Positions 8,215 through 19,324 of a stretch of 64,000 bases of DNA are shown piece after piece. The notes below the pieces were generated by a model, which saw nothing but the letters and a program-made list of their open reading frames with translations, did no database searches and had not been told where the DNA came from. This stretch comes from CAWFLT01 sp963816795 (GTDB lineage Bacteria > Acidobacteriota > Vicinamibacteria > Vicinamibacterales > SCN-69-37). Each line of letters opens with the position of its first letter. The first letter of the stretch is position 1. The stretch is taken from the NCBI GenBank assembly GCA_963816795.1, contig CAWFLT010000016.1:124001-188000 (forward strand), written 5' to 3'. A program made the translations under genes and the position numbers.

Positions 8215-11200
8215 ATGACGAAACTACGCCTCGCCGTCGTCGGGACGCTCGCGATGGCAGGAATGGCTGCCGCGTCGGCGTTGACATCCGCGCAGCAGAC
8301 GCCCGCTCGCCCCGCGACGCCGTCGCCGGAGCGCGCGCAAGATCAGCCGTTTCCGCCCGGCTCACCGTTTGCGCTGCTCCCAGGTTTCAAGATCGAGCGG
8401 GTGACGCCGGTCGATCGCACCGAGTCGTTGATCGTCGTCACGTTCGATCCGCTCGGACGTCCGGTCGTGTCGCAGAGCTCGTCGGGCAACGGCGTATCGC
8501 CGCGCGTTCTGCTCGACAACAACAACGACGGGATTTTCGAGACCGAGAAGATCGTTGCCGAGCAGCTCAACACGTGTCACGGCTTGTTCTACGAGAGCCG
8601 GACGACGCTCTACGCGAACTGCCGCGCGAACCTGCCTGGCGATCCGGCGCCGGAACCGGGTCGCGGCGGTGGCGGGGGCGGAGGTGGACGCGCGGGCCAG
8701 CCGCCGGCCGCGGGGGCGCCGGGTGCAGGTGCTGGACGCGCAGGCCAGCCGCCGGCGCCGACTGCCACGCCGCCAGCGCCACCCCGTCCGGGTGATGCGC
8801 CGCCCGCCAATCCCGGCATCTCCGGCCTCTACAAGCTCGAAGACACGAACGGCGACGACGTGATGGACAAGATCGAGCGGATCCATCGCTACACCAGCGC
8901 CGGCATGGGCGATCACGGGTCGCACGCGATCCGTCGTGCACCGGATGGCACGATCACCTACCTGATCGGCAACAACACCTACGTCGGTGCGCCGCCCGTC
9001 AACGACGATGTCGTCGACAAGGAAGCGTCGCCCAACTGGAACAACGTCAAGGAGCGCCAGTTCCTCCCGCAGTACAACGACCCGCGTTTCGGCAACAGTA
9101 CGAGAATCGGAGCGCACGCGACGTTGTGGCGCCTGCAGCCCAGCAACAAGGCGGCGCTGCTGTTCAGCGGCATGCGCAATCCCTATGACTACGCCTACAA
9201 CATCTCTGGCGAGGCGTTCACGTGGGACAGCGACATGGAATGGGACGTCAACTCGCCGTGGTATCGCGAGGTGCGCACCATCCACATGATTCCCGGCGGC
9301 GACGCCGGCTATCGAAACGGCACGGGCAAGTACCAGGACGATTACTTCGACGTGATTCCGGCTGTGCGGAGCACGCGGCGCGGTTCGCCGGTCGGGCCTC
9401 GAGACGTACCAGAGCTACGCCTATCCCGCGAAGTTCTTCGACAACCTGTTCGAGGCCGACTGGTCACGCGGCCGCCTGCTCTACACGGCGCTGACGCCGT
9501 CGGGCGCGACCTACCGCGGGCGTGAGGATCTCGCCGAGTTCGTGCACGGCGAGCCGATGCCGATCACCGACCTCGAGGTCGGCCCCGACGGCAACATCTA
9601 CTTCACGACCGGCGGCAACGCCGGCCAGGGCGGCCTCTACAAAGTGACGTGGACCGGCGCCAAGCCGGTGCAGCCGGACATGACGGGGATTCTCGGCGTC
9701 GTCCGCCAGCCGCAGCCGCTGTCGAGCTGGGGGTGGGAGGCGATCGAGCGCGTGAAAGCCTCGATGGGCGCGTCGTTCGCCGGAGAGCTCGAGAAGCTCG
9801 GCGCGGACCGCGACCGCCGCGTCCGCAGATCGCTCGCGGGCGATTCTCGAAATGCAGCGGCACGGCGTGCCGCCGAGTCCCGAATTGCTCAAGGCGCTGA
9901 TCTCCGACAAAGATGCCAACGTCCGGGCTGCGGCCGTGCTCGCCGCCGGCGTGCAGACGAGCGACGGCGCGAAGGCCGTCGCGGCGGCGGCGCTCAAGGA
10001 CGCGAGTCCCGTCGTGAAGCGACGGGCGGCCGAGGCACTCGTTCGCCAGGGTCTGAAACCGACGCAACCGAGCTTCGCCCCGATCGCCGACATCTACGCG
10101 CTTCTCGGGAACCCGGATCGCTTCGTGCGCTATTCCGGCCGCCTGGCGCTGGAACACACGCCGCGTACCGAGTGGCACAAGCTGGTGATGGCCGAAACGG
10201 ATGTGATCGCGCTGACCGAAGGGCTGGTCGCGCTCACCAACACGATGGCGCCTCAGGCCGAAGCGGAACTGCGTCCGATCTTCGACAAGCTCATCGCGTT
10301 GATGAAGCAGCCGTCGCTGCCGGCCGCACAGAAGATCCGCGTGCTTCGCGCGTTCGAGATCGCCGCGACGGAGACGCGCAACGGGGTCGATCCCGAGATC
10401 CGGAAACAGGTCTATGACGCGCTCATCGGCCAGTTTCCCGTCGCGCCTCCGGCCGGCACGTGGATCGATTGCAACAACGGCGTGGCGACCACGGGGTGCG
10501 CGCAGTTGATGTTGACGCACCACCTGGCCAAGGTGCTCGCCTACACCGGCGAACCGGCCGTCATCGGCAAGATTCTCGCCGTCATCCCGAGGGGCGACGC
10601 CGATCAACCCGGACAGGTCGACTACGTCTACGCGCTGCGCGTGCTCGACAAGGGCTGGACCCCCGCGCAGGTCAAGACGATGACGGAGTGGTTCGCGAAG
10701 GCGTCGACCTGGCGGGGCGGCTCGACGTTCGCCGGGCACGTCAACCAGATCTTCGACGCGGTCATTGACGCATTCTCGGAAGAGCAGAAGCAGGCGGCCT
10801 ACGCGGCGGTGCCGCTGTTTGCGCCGCTGCCGGCCGATCCACCCACTGCCGCCACTCCGCCGACTGCCGCCACTCCGCCGGTTGCGGTCGCCGCGCCGCC
10901 CACTGGCGCCACGCCACCGCCACCGCCGCCGCCGACCGCAGCCGGACCGGGTGCGCAGCGGGGCGCAGGGCCGGCAGGGCCGGGTGGAGGCGGCGGTCGT
11001 GGCCGTGGTCCTAACAACCCGCTCGACCGTCAGGAGCGCTACGACAACCAGGTGTTCCCGCGCGGCGGCGGGCCCGGATCGCTCACCGGACGAGGCGGCG
11101 GTCCCAACGCCGAAACCGGCGCCAAGGTGTTCCAGGACTTCTGCGCGTCGTGCCACAAGTTCCAGTCCGTCGGCAACGCCTACGGTCCAGAGCTCACGAC

Positions 11201-11513
11201 GATTGGCGCGCAGCCGCGTCGCGACATCCTCCGCTCGATCTTCTTCCCGCAGGAAAAGGTCGACGCGAAGTACGAGACCACCGTCATCGCGACCCGCGAC
11301 AACAAGACGCTCCGCGGCCTCGTCGTGAGCGAGGACGCCACCAATGTGCGGCTGAAGACCGCCGACAACGCCGATCTTGTGACTGTCGCGAAAGCGGACA
11401 TTCTCAAGCGCACCCGCGAACGGGCGTCGATCATGCCGGAACAGCTGATCGACAAGATGGGCGGCGACGCCAACATCTCGCACGTCGTCGCATATCTCAT
11501 GGGTGGAAAGTGA
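8215..11513 (+). CDS. secreted beta-propeller, HEAT-repeat and cytochrome c protein (PVC-type haem domain)
   Basis: Start at ATG 8215 with GGAGGG seven bases upstream; signal peptide AVVGTLAMAGMAAASALTSAQ. Two shifts (near 9400 and 9830) interrupt ~1100 residues. Order: an N-terminal sorbosone-dehydrogenase-like propeller (ALLPGFKIERV, NNDGIFETEKI, LEVGPDGNIYFTTGG), a Gly/Pro-rich loop near 8655-8810, HEAT-like repeats (LISDKDANVRAAAVLAAG), a Pro/Ala linker, and a C-terminal haem domain FCASCHKFQSVGNAYGPEL. This matches the Planctomycetes/Verrucomicrobia/Acidobacteria haem-binding type (TIGR02603). Probably a periplasmic dehydrogenase passing electrons to its own haem; substrate unknown. The second such protein is at 30433-33312. 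Confidence 0.8.
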
Positions 11514-11514
11514 G

Positions 11515-11650
11515 TACAGGTACGACGGGTACGACAGGTACGACGGGTACGTGAGGTACATACGGGTACGATGGGTACACAAGGTACCGATGGGTACCGG
11601 TCGTACCTGCCGTACCCGCCGTACCTGTCGTACCCGTCGTACTGTCCTGA
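11515..11650. repeat. GGTACGACGG decamer array with inverted second half
   Basis: Starting at the stop of the haem protein, about seven degenerate copies of GGTACGACGG/GGTACGACAG run to ~11600, then complementary CCGTACCTGTCGTACC-type units run to ~11643. The halves can pair into one long hairpin. It may act as terminator or decoy; its origin looks like local tandem expansion. Confidence 0.75.
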
Positions 11651-11735
11651 CCCGTGTCACCCGTCGTCCCTCCCCGATTTGTGAAAAACCCGTGACGATG
11701 TAACAACGGTGTAACCGCCCAGCCCGCCTTCGCTG

Positions 11736-11741
11736 TATAAC
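11736..11741 (+). promoter_or_regulatory. -10 element of the VTC gene
   Basis: TATAAC five bases before the ATG at 11747. Transcription would begin at or next to the start codon, implying a leaderless message. No good -35 box at 16-18 bp is visible. Confidence 0.4.
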
Positions 11742-11746
11742 CTCGT

Positions 11747-12451
11747 ATGGCGACGGAGGAGGGGCGGCTGCGGTCGGTCGCGACTGAAGTCAAGTTCATG
11801 ATTGAAGCGTCCGAAGGGGCGCGGATTCGCGATTGGGCGCGGCAGCATCTCGTGGCCGATTCCTACGGCGGCGGCCCCTTCGGCGACGAGTACCGGACCA
11901 CGAGCCTCTACTTCGACACCGACCAGCGCGACGTCTTCCATCGGCGCGGATCGTTCGGGCGGAGCAAGCACCGCATCCGCCGCTACGGCAACTCGCCGGA
12001 CGTCTTCCTGGAGCGAAAACTCCGGCTTCGCGACGTGGTCCACAAGCGCCGCTGCAGGGTCCCCCTGGCCGATCTGACCAGGCTCGCGCACGCCAACGGC
12101 GAATGGGCGGGCACCTGGTTCGACCGCCGGCTGAAGCTGCGCCGGCTGCTTCCGACGTGCCTGATCACCTACGACCGCACCGCACGCGTGCTCGACGTCG
12201 ACGGCGCCACCGTGCGCCTGACGATCGACGATCAGGTCACCGGCGCGCCCATGGACGCCGTCACGTTCGAGGCGTCGCCCGGGACGCCGCTGCTCGACGG
12301 CTGGATGATTCTCGAATTGAAGTTCCGCGATCACCTGCCGGCGATCTTCCGGCGGCTGGTCGAGGACTACAACCTGCAGGCCGAGCCGGCGTCGAAGTAT
12401 CGACTGACGATGAGCGAGCTCGGTGCTGAGGTTCACGAACAGTCTGTCTAG
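11747..12451 (+). CDS. VTC-domain protein (polyphosphate polymerase-like, TTM superfamily)
   Basis: 234 residues. The tunnel motifs of the VTC/TTM fold appear in order: TEVKFMIE (residues 13-20), TSLYFDTDQRDVF (~50), RIRRYG (~80), VFLERKLRLRDVV (~88), a central TYDR strand, and MILELKFRDHLP (~187). In this superfamily the alternating Glu/Lys/Arg side chains hold triphosphate and divalent metal; eukaryotic VTC makes polyphosphate from ATP. No membrane segment is present, so this is a soluble stand-alone domain. A lone VTC protein could be a polyphosphate polymerase or a tripolyphosphatase. Confidence 0.85.
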   Translation: MATEEGRLRSVATEVKFMIEASEGARIRDWARQHLVADSYGGGPFGDEYRTTSLYFDTDQRDVFHRRGSFGRSKHRIRRYGNSPDVFLERKLRLRDVVHKRRCRVPLADLTRLAHANGEWAGTWFDRRLKLRRLLPTCLITYDRTARVLDVDGATVRLTIDDQVTGAPMDAVTFEASPGTPLLDGWMILELKFRDHLPAIFRRLVEDYNLQAEPASKYRLTMSELGAEVHEQSV

Positions 12452-12743
12452 ACGGCGTCAAAGAGCTTCGCTACAGAACACGGGGCTCAGATCTCTCCTT
12501 TTCGACAAGATCCTATTTCCGAACTCCGCGTTCCCCGTGCCTCCTTAGTGCGCGCGCATTCGCGGTCACGAGACCTTCGCGGCAGAACACGGAGCTCGCG
12601 GGTAAGGACGCTAAGGGCGCGGGAAGGGCCGCGGTTCGTCGAGTATGCAATGATCAGAACTTCGGTCTGACAGCAACATGATCCAATCCGAGCTCCACCG
12701 TGGCCCCCGTGTTAGAAGGCGTGTGTGAGCTTCTGATCTATGA
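12452..12743. repeat. spacer with two degenerate copies of a CAGAACACGGAGCTC unit
   Basis: No gene seen. CTACAGAACACGGGGCTC (near 12470) recurs as CGGCAGAACACGGAGCTC (near 12583), with intervening text in the style of the ACGGAGAAGAGC repeats found around 29-35 kb. It separates the convergent VTC and rhaA genes. Confidence 0.5.
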
Positions 12744-13991
12744 CTAGGATCGTTTCGACAACACATCCCGCTCGTACCGCTTGACCTCGTCGAGCCACGC
12801 TTGTCCGCGCGGCACGCCGGCTGACTCGCAGTACCGATCCCACACGGCGCCGAACGGCAGCGTCTTGATCTCTTCCTGAAGCACGAGGCGCGAGGTGTAG
12901 TCGCCGCTCGCTTCGAGCGCGCGCAGCCTGGCGGTCGGCTCGAGCAGCGCCTTGAGCAGCGCCTTGAGCATGTTGCGCGTGCCGATCACCCAGGCGGCGA
13001 CGCGGTTGATGCTGGCGTCGAAGTAGTCGAGGCCGATGTGCGTCCGTCCGAGATAGTCGCCGCGCACGAGCTCCTGGGCGATCGCCTCCAGGTCGTCGTT
13101 GAGGACGACGACGTGATCGCTGTCCCAGCGGACGCCGCGGCTGACGTGGAGCAGGATCTCCGGCAGGAACGTGAACACCGAGCTGATCTTGTCGGTGATG
13201 GTCTCGGTCGGATGGTAGTGGCCCGTATCGAGCGTGAAGAGCTTCTTTCGCGAGAGCGCGTAGCCGAAGTAGTACTCGTGCGAGCCCACCGTGAAGCTCT
13301 CGCAGCCGATGCCGAACAACTTGCCTTCGACCGCGTCCAGGTTGTGCGCCGGATCGATCGACGGCTTGAATATCGCGTCGAGCGATTCGGTCAGCCGCTG
13401 GCGCGGCCCGACGCGGTCAACCGGCGTGTCTTTCATCCCGTCCGGGATCCACGAGTTGGTCACGCAGGCGTTGCCGAGCGCCCGGCCCATCGCCTCGCCG
13501 ATCTTGCGACAGGCGATGCCGTGCGCGATCCAGAACTGACGAATCGCGGGATCCTGATGTGACAACGTGAAGTTGTCGTCCGCCTTTGGATGCGAAAAGT
13601 AGGTCGGATTGAAATCGAGGCCGATGCCCAGCCGCTTCGCCCAGTCGATCCAGGCGCTGAAGTGCTCGGGCCCGACCGCATCGCGGTCCACCAGCTTGCC
13701 GCCGAAGTCGCCGTAGAACGCGTGGAGGTTGAAGCGGTGCCGGCCGGGGATCAGCGTGAAGGCCTGCTCCGCGTCGCCGCGCAGCTCGTCCGGCGTCCGC
13801 GCTTTCCCCGGATAGTTGCCCGTCGCCGCCAGGCCGCCACCCAGTCCGGTCCCGAACTTCTCGAATCCTCCGACGTCGTCTCCCTGCCAGCAGTGGAGGG
13901 AGATTGGCACACCGGCAAGACGCCGCAGCGCCGCGTCGGCGTCGACGCCGAGCTCGGCGTACTGATCGCGCGCGAGATCGTATGCAGTCAC
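12744..13991 (-). CDS. rhaA: L-rhamnose isomerase
   Basis: 415 residues, close to the usual ~420. It interconverts L-rhamnose and L-rhamnulose in the cytoplasm. Conserved stretches include PISLHCWQGDDVGGFE (~30), FNLHAFYGDF, NSWIPDGMKD, and the metal-site segment LDTGHYHPTETITDKISS (~250), followed by GVRWDSDHVV. Last gene of a minus-strand sugar operon, 48 bp after xylA. No rhamnulokinase or aldolase is in view; the neighbouring kinase may serve this branch, or the enzyme may act on another aldose. Intact frame. Confidence 0.92.
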   Translation of the reverse strand: MTAYDLARDQYAELGVDADAALRRLAGVPISLHCWQGDDVGGFEKFGTGLGGGLAATGNYPGKARTPDELRGDAEQAFTLIPGRHRFNLHAFYGDFGGKLVDRDAVGPEHFSAWIDWAKRLGIGLDFNPTYFSHPKADDNFTLSHQDPAIRQFWIAHGIACRKIGEAMGRALGNACVTNSWIPDGMKDTPVDRVGPRQRLTESLDAIFKPSIDPAHNLDAVEGKLFGIGCESFTVGSHEYYFGYALSRKKLFTLDTGHYHPTETITDKISSVFTFLPEILLHVSRGVRWDSDHVVVLNDDLEAIAQELVRGDYLGRTHIGLDYFDASINRVAAWVIGTRNMLKALLKALLEPTARLRALEASGDYTSRLVLQEEIKTLPFGAVWDRYCESAGVPRGQAWLDEVKRYERDVLSKRS

Positions 13992-14039
13992 AAGAACAGA
14001 TCCTCCACCACGAAGCTCACGAAGATCACGAAGCGAGGG

Positions 14040-15198
<1,159 letters not shown>

Positions 15199-15202
<4 letters not shown>

Positions 15203-16698
15203 AACTCCTTGTACACGCTGCGCAGCGCCGGGTAGATGCGCTGGTACTGCCGGTATCGGATGTTCATGGCCGCGACCGCGTCCGGGACGGGCTCGGTGAC
15301 GGCCGCCGTGTGGACGCCCGCATCGCAGGCCGCGTCGACGGTCGGCCAGACGCCACCACCGACGCCTGCGAGGAGCGCCGCGCCGTACGCCGCGCCTTCT
15401 TCAGCCGTCACCGTCTCGACGGCATGCCCGTACACCGCCGCTTGAATCTCGCGCCAGAGCGGTGAGCGCGCGCCACCGCCGCCCAGCCGGATCTTCTGCA
15501 CCGGCACCTCGAGCTCGTCGAAAATCGTGAACGTGTCGCGCAGGCTGAACGCGACGCCTTCGAGGACCGCACGGACGACATGCGCGCGCGTGTGGCTGGC
15601 GCCCAGTCCGAGGAGCGCGCCGCGCACCGACGAATCCAGATGCGGCGTCCGCTCGCCCATGAGGTACGGCGCCCACAGGACGCCGTCCGATCCTGCCGGC
15701 ACCCGGCTCGCTTCGGCGGTGAGCTCGTCGTAGGTCGTCGCGCCCCCGGACGCGTGCCGGGTCAGCTCGTCGCGCAACCAACGGAGCGAGAGTCCGGCCG
15801 CTTGCGTGACGCCCATCACGTGCCAGCGCCCGGGAATCGCGTGACAGAACGTGTGCAGGCGCCCTTTCGGATCGAGCGCCGGGCGATCGGTGGCCGCAAA
15901 GACGACGCCCGACGTGCCGATCGTGGCGCTGACTGCACCAGGCCGCGTGATGCCCATGCCGACGGCGCCGGCGGCCTGATCCCCGGCTCCCGCAACGATC
16001 GGCGTCCCTTCAACGAGCCCGGTGAGCCCCGCCGCCTCGCGTGACACGCGCGCGCACACTTCGGGCGACTCGAAGACCGCCGGCAGCACCTGCTTCGAAA
16101 TGCCGGTGGCGGCCAGGACTTCGTCCGACCAGCGCCGCTTCGCGACATCGAGCATCAGCGTGCCGGACGCATCGGCGACGTCAATCGCGTACTCGCCCGA
16201 GAGCTTCAGCCGGACGTAGTCCTTCGGCAACAGCACGTGCCGCACGCGGGACCACGCGTCCGGCTCGTGCTGGCGCACCCACAGCAGCTTCGTCAACGTG
16301 AAGTTGTTGAGCGCCGGGTTGGACGTGAGCTCGAGCAGGCGCGCGGCGCCGATGGTGCGCGTGAGCCACTCGCACTGCTCGTCGGTGCGCTGGTCGCACC
16401 AGATGATCGACGGCCGGACGATCTCGTCGTGTTCGTCGAGGACGACGGCGCCGTGCATCTGGCCGGACAGGCCGATGGCTGTAATCGATTTCGGTGCGAC
16501 GCCGCTTAGAGACAGCACGTCTCGCACGGCGTTTTGCGCCGCTCGCCACCAATCCGCCGGATCCTGCTCCGCCCACGCCGGCCCGGGCGACGCGAACGGA
16601 ACATGCTCCACCGTCGCCGAGGCGATCACGCCGCCATCGTCGCCCACCACGACCGCGCGCGAGCCGCCGGTCCCGATATCGATGCCGAGAACTGGAAT
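15199..16698 (-). CDS. xylB: xylulokinase (FGGY family), non-canonical start
   Basis: About 499 residues; phosphorylates D-xylulose with ATP. The nucleotide-binding motif GIDIGTGGSRAVVVG lies upstream of the first usual start codon (GTG at 16650), so translation must begin earlier. AGGAG seven bases before an ATT at 16698 makes ATT the best candidate, unless a sequencing error hides an ATG. Other family marks: AWAEQDPADWW, AIGLSGQMHGAVVLD, GAGDQAAGAVGMG and RLGGGGARSPLWREI near the C-terminus. Its stop and the xylA start share ATGA, indicating translational coupling. Confidence 0.88.
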
Positions 16699-16728
16699 TG
16701 TCCCGCTCCTCTGAAACGTTGACGCTCT

Positions 16729-16781
16729 GGAGGGGCGGGCTTTAGCCCGCCTGCGTTGGGCCGGCTGAAGCCGGCCCCTCC
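16729..16781. repeat. double-hairpin REP-like repeat (GGGCGGGCTTTAGCCCGCC / GGCCGGCTGAAGCCGGCC)
   Basis: Two adjacent hairpins, GGCGGGCTTTAGCCCGCC and GGCCGGCTGAAGCCGGCC, bounded by GGAGGGG/CCCCTCC. The same pair, inverted in order, occurs at 47232-47284 and 49769-49822. It lies between the TIM-barrel gene and xylB in an otherwise continuous operon and may stabilise or attenuate the message. Confidence 0.8.
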
Positions 16782-16788
16782 GTCAGCC

Positions 16789-18000
16789 TCAGCTTCTATA
16801 CGCTTCCCGACCAACCCCCTGCACCGGAATCCCCTGCGACTGCAGCACCTCATGCTGCAGCGCATACATGCACGCGGCCGCTTCGTCGATCTTCCGCACG
16901 AACCCGATCGACCCTTGCAGAATCGGCGTCAGCCGCGCGCGATCCTGAATCCGGGCCTTCGGATACTCGTGCTCGACCACGAGATGGGTGTTGGCGACGT
17001 CGAGTTGCAGGAGCTCACGTGCCGCGAGCTGATGATCGAGCCAATCCACCGAGCGATTCTGAAGGTAGGCGAGCGGATCGTGGCGCGCCGTGCCCGGCAA
17101 CTCGTGCTCGGCCAGCACGATCTGCTTCTTCCACGCGTTGAGATGGTCGGCAGGATTGGCCGACACCTTGCCGTCGATCCAGTCGCCGCGTTCCATCGTC
17201 TGTCCGCCCGAGCCCCACGCCGAAACGCCGCGCGCATCCACGACCTGACCCTTCACGTGGAATCCGCCGATGAGGAAGTTGTACCCCTCGTCCTTCAGGT
17301 ACTGGAAGATCGATCGGGTGTCCTGGCCCATCAGGATCGCGTGTGACGGGTCGTAGTGAATGCGGAATTGATCGCCGACGCCGTGCTTTTCGCAAATCCG
17401 ATGCAGCGCGATCCAGGCGCCGGGCGTGTACGCGATGTTGTTGTGCCAGTGGTCTCCGGTCGTCCAGCCCGGCATCGGGCACTGCTCGACACGATAGGTC
17501 AGCCCGCGCGCCTTGGCCTCCTTCAGCAGCGGGACGAACTGCTGCTCGAAGTCGATCAGGTTCTCGTCCATGCTGTGACGCTGGTTGCGTCCGACGAAGC
17601 CGCACACCGCGGTGACGCCGAGGAGCGCCGCGGTGTCGAACACCCGCCGCATGAAGTCGTGCTTCTTCTGCCGGACCGCGGCGTCGTCGTGCAGCAGGTT
17701 GTCGAAGTAGCCGAGGTCGGAAATCCCGACCTTCGACGCCGCGAGTGCGGTCTCCACCCGGCGCGCCCGCGCCTTGTCGAACGGCGCGCGGAGATCGAGC
17801 GTGTTGGCCACCGGATCGAGCATCGCCTCCGGCGGGACGTCGGTCTCCGTCGGATGCAGCGCCGCCGAGAGTTGGACGTAGTCGGCGCCCAGTTCGCGCG
17901 CAAACGCCACCCAATCTTCAATCGCCCGATCGGGATCGGGATCGCGGACGTCACGCGGCGTGAGCTCCTGCAGCGCGGCCGTCAGGATCCCGACTTTCAT
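16789..18000 (-). CDS. sugar phosphate isomerase/epimerase-like TIM-barrel protein
   Basis: 403 residues from ATG 18000, because MKVGILTAALQEL is the family-like N-terminus; an ATG at 18030 would add ten residues. Strand-end motifs fit the AP-endonuclease-2/xylose-isomerase-like barrel: VQLSAALHPTE, ISDLGYFDNLL, TAVCGFVGRN, YRVEQCPMPG, FRIHYDPSHAILMG, GGFHVKG, and VVEHEYP with the Glu/His metal ligands. Cytoplasmic; such enzymes isomerise or epimerise free or oxidised sugars, often with Gfo/Idh/MocA dehydrogenases like the one 101 bp upstream. Substrate unknown. Confidence 0.82.
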   Translation of the reverse strand: MKVGILTAALQELTPRDVRDPDPDRAIEDWVAFARELGADYVQLSAALHPTETDVPPEAMLDPVANTLDLRAPFDKARARRVETALAASKVGISDLGYFDNLLHDDAAVRQKKHDFMRRVFDTAALLGVTAVCGFVGRNQRHSMDENLIDFEQQFVPLLKEAKARGLTYRVEQCPMPGWTTGDHWHNNIAYTPGAWIALHRICEKHGVGDQFRIHYDPSHAILMGQDTRSIFQYLKDEGYNFLIGGFHVKGQVVDARGVSAWGSGGQTMERGDWIDGKVSANPADHLNAWKKQIVLAEHELPGTARHDPLAYLQNRSVDWLDHQLAARELLQLDVANTHLVVEHEYPKARIQDRARLTPILQGSIGFVRKIDEAAACMYALQHEVLQSQGIPVQGVGREAYRS

Positions 18001-18101
18001 GAACTGTGGCGAAAATGGCTGAATCGACATGGCTCCGTGTTGAGGTCGCGTCTTGTCGCCGCGGTGCGGTGCTGCCGGATCATCCGGCGTGGTGGCGGGC
18101 C

Positions 18102-19262
18102 TCAGTACTCCACTTTGGTCCAGACGCCACCCTTGGCACTGGCGAGAATCGCTTCGACGATGCAGTTGGCGCGATAGCCGTCTTCGAACGTGGCAAACGC
18201 CGGTGGATGAGGATCGCGCGCCGACTTTCCGGCGCCGATAAACCCGTAGATGTCACGCATCAGATTGCAGAAGGCGTCCGCCCACGCTTCCTGGTGTCCG
18301 CCCGGCAGGTGGGCGTAGCGGCCCGCCTCCGGATCGAGGAGCGACGGATCCTTCTGCAGGATTTCGTTCGCGCGGTCCCGGTGGCCCCGCCACAATTCGT
18401 TCTGGTGCTCCTGGCGCCAGCGGACCGAGCTCTTCGACCCGCAGATCTCCAGCACGAGATCGTTCTTGTGCCCGGCGCACACCTGACCGACGGAAAAGCT
18501 GCCCTTGGCGCCGTTGTCGAAGCGCAGCAGCACCGAGGCCAGATCCTCGACCTTGATGTCGACCGTCTCGACATCGTCGTTGCCGCCGGCCGCGGCAAAC
18601 GCCTCGCGCGATCCCTTCGGCTTCTTGCGCTTCTGGATGACCGTCGTGATGTCGCCGAGCACGTGCGTGATGCGCAGCCCGCTCATGTGCTGAGCGAGGT
18701 CGCACCAGTGCGAGCCGATGTCGCCCAGCGCCGACGACGCGCCGCCCTTGTCGGGCTCGAGCCGCCACGAGTAGTCCGTCTCCTTGAGGAGCCAGTCCTG
18801 CAGGTAGTGGCCGACGAGAAAATGCGGTGTGCCGATGTCGCCGCGGGCGATCGCATGGCGCGCCTGCTGCACGAGCGGGTTGCCGCGATAATTGAACGTG
18901 ACCGCATGCACGATGCCCGCCTTCGTCGCCTGCTCGAGCAGCGTTTTCGCCTCGGCCGCCGTCATCGCCAGCGGCTTGTCGGAGACGACGTGCTTCCCGC
19001 GGGCGATTGCGGCCGCGTTGATGGGGTAGTGCAGGTAGTTGGGGGTCGCGTTGTGCACGACGTGGACGTCGGGGTCGTCGAGCAACGCCTCGTAGCTGCC
19101 ATAGGCCTTGCGCGCGCCGAGCGCCTCGGCCTTGCGCTCTGCCGAGGCCTGACTGCTGCCAGCCACCGCGACGACGTCGACGTACCCGAGGCGTCGAACC
19201 GCTTCCACGTGGTGCGGGCCGACGAACCCGGCCCCGACGATGCCCATCCCGATGCGTTTCAA
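18102..19262 (-). CDS. Gfo/Idh/MocA family NAD(P)-dependent sugar dehydrogenase
   Basis: 386 residues, intact. N-terminal Rossmann fold with GIVGAGFVGPHHVEA (residues 7-21), the catalytic motif region GKHVVSDKPLA (DKP in place of EKP, ~95), VTFNYRGNPLV, and ALGDIGSHWCDLAQ with the active-site DxxxH (~185). It oxidises sugar or inositol hydroxyls. First gene of the minus-strand operon with TIM barrel, xylB, xylA and rhaA, and divergent from the LacI-type regulator 63 bp away, which is its most likely controller. Confidence 0.87.
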   Translation of the reverse strand: MKRIGMGIVGAGFVGPHHVEAVRRLGYVDVVAVAGSSQASAERKAEALGARKAYGSYEALLDDPDVHVVHNATPNYLHYPINAAAIARGKHVVSDKPLAMTAAEAKTLLEQATKAGIVHAVTFNYRGNPLVQQARHAIARGDIGTPHFLVGHYLQDWLLKETDYSWRLEPDKGGASSALGDIGSHWCDLAQHMSGLRITHVLGDITTVIQKRKKPKGSREAFAAAGGNDDVETVDIKVEDLASVLLRFDNGAKGSFSVGQVCAGHKNDLVLEICGSKSSVRWRQEHQNELWRGHRDRANEILQKDPSLLDPEAGRYAHLPGGHQEAWADAFCNLMRDIYGFIGAGKSARDPHPPAFATFEDGYRANCIVEAILASAKGGVWTKVEY

Positions 19263-19324
19263 CCGTGACCTCCCGATCGCGTTTTGGGGTGGCCATCATA
19301 ACAAGTTCCAGGCGGCGAAACGCT

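Noticed and set aside
16709..16722. possible LacI operator TGAAACGTTGAC before xylB
   Set aside because: Only three of five arm positions pair and it does not match TGGAANCGNTTCC; too weak to call.
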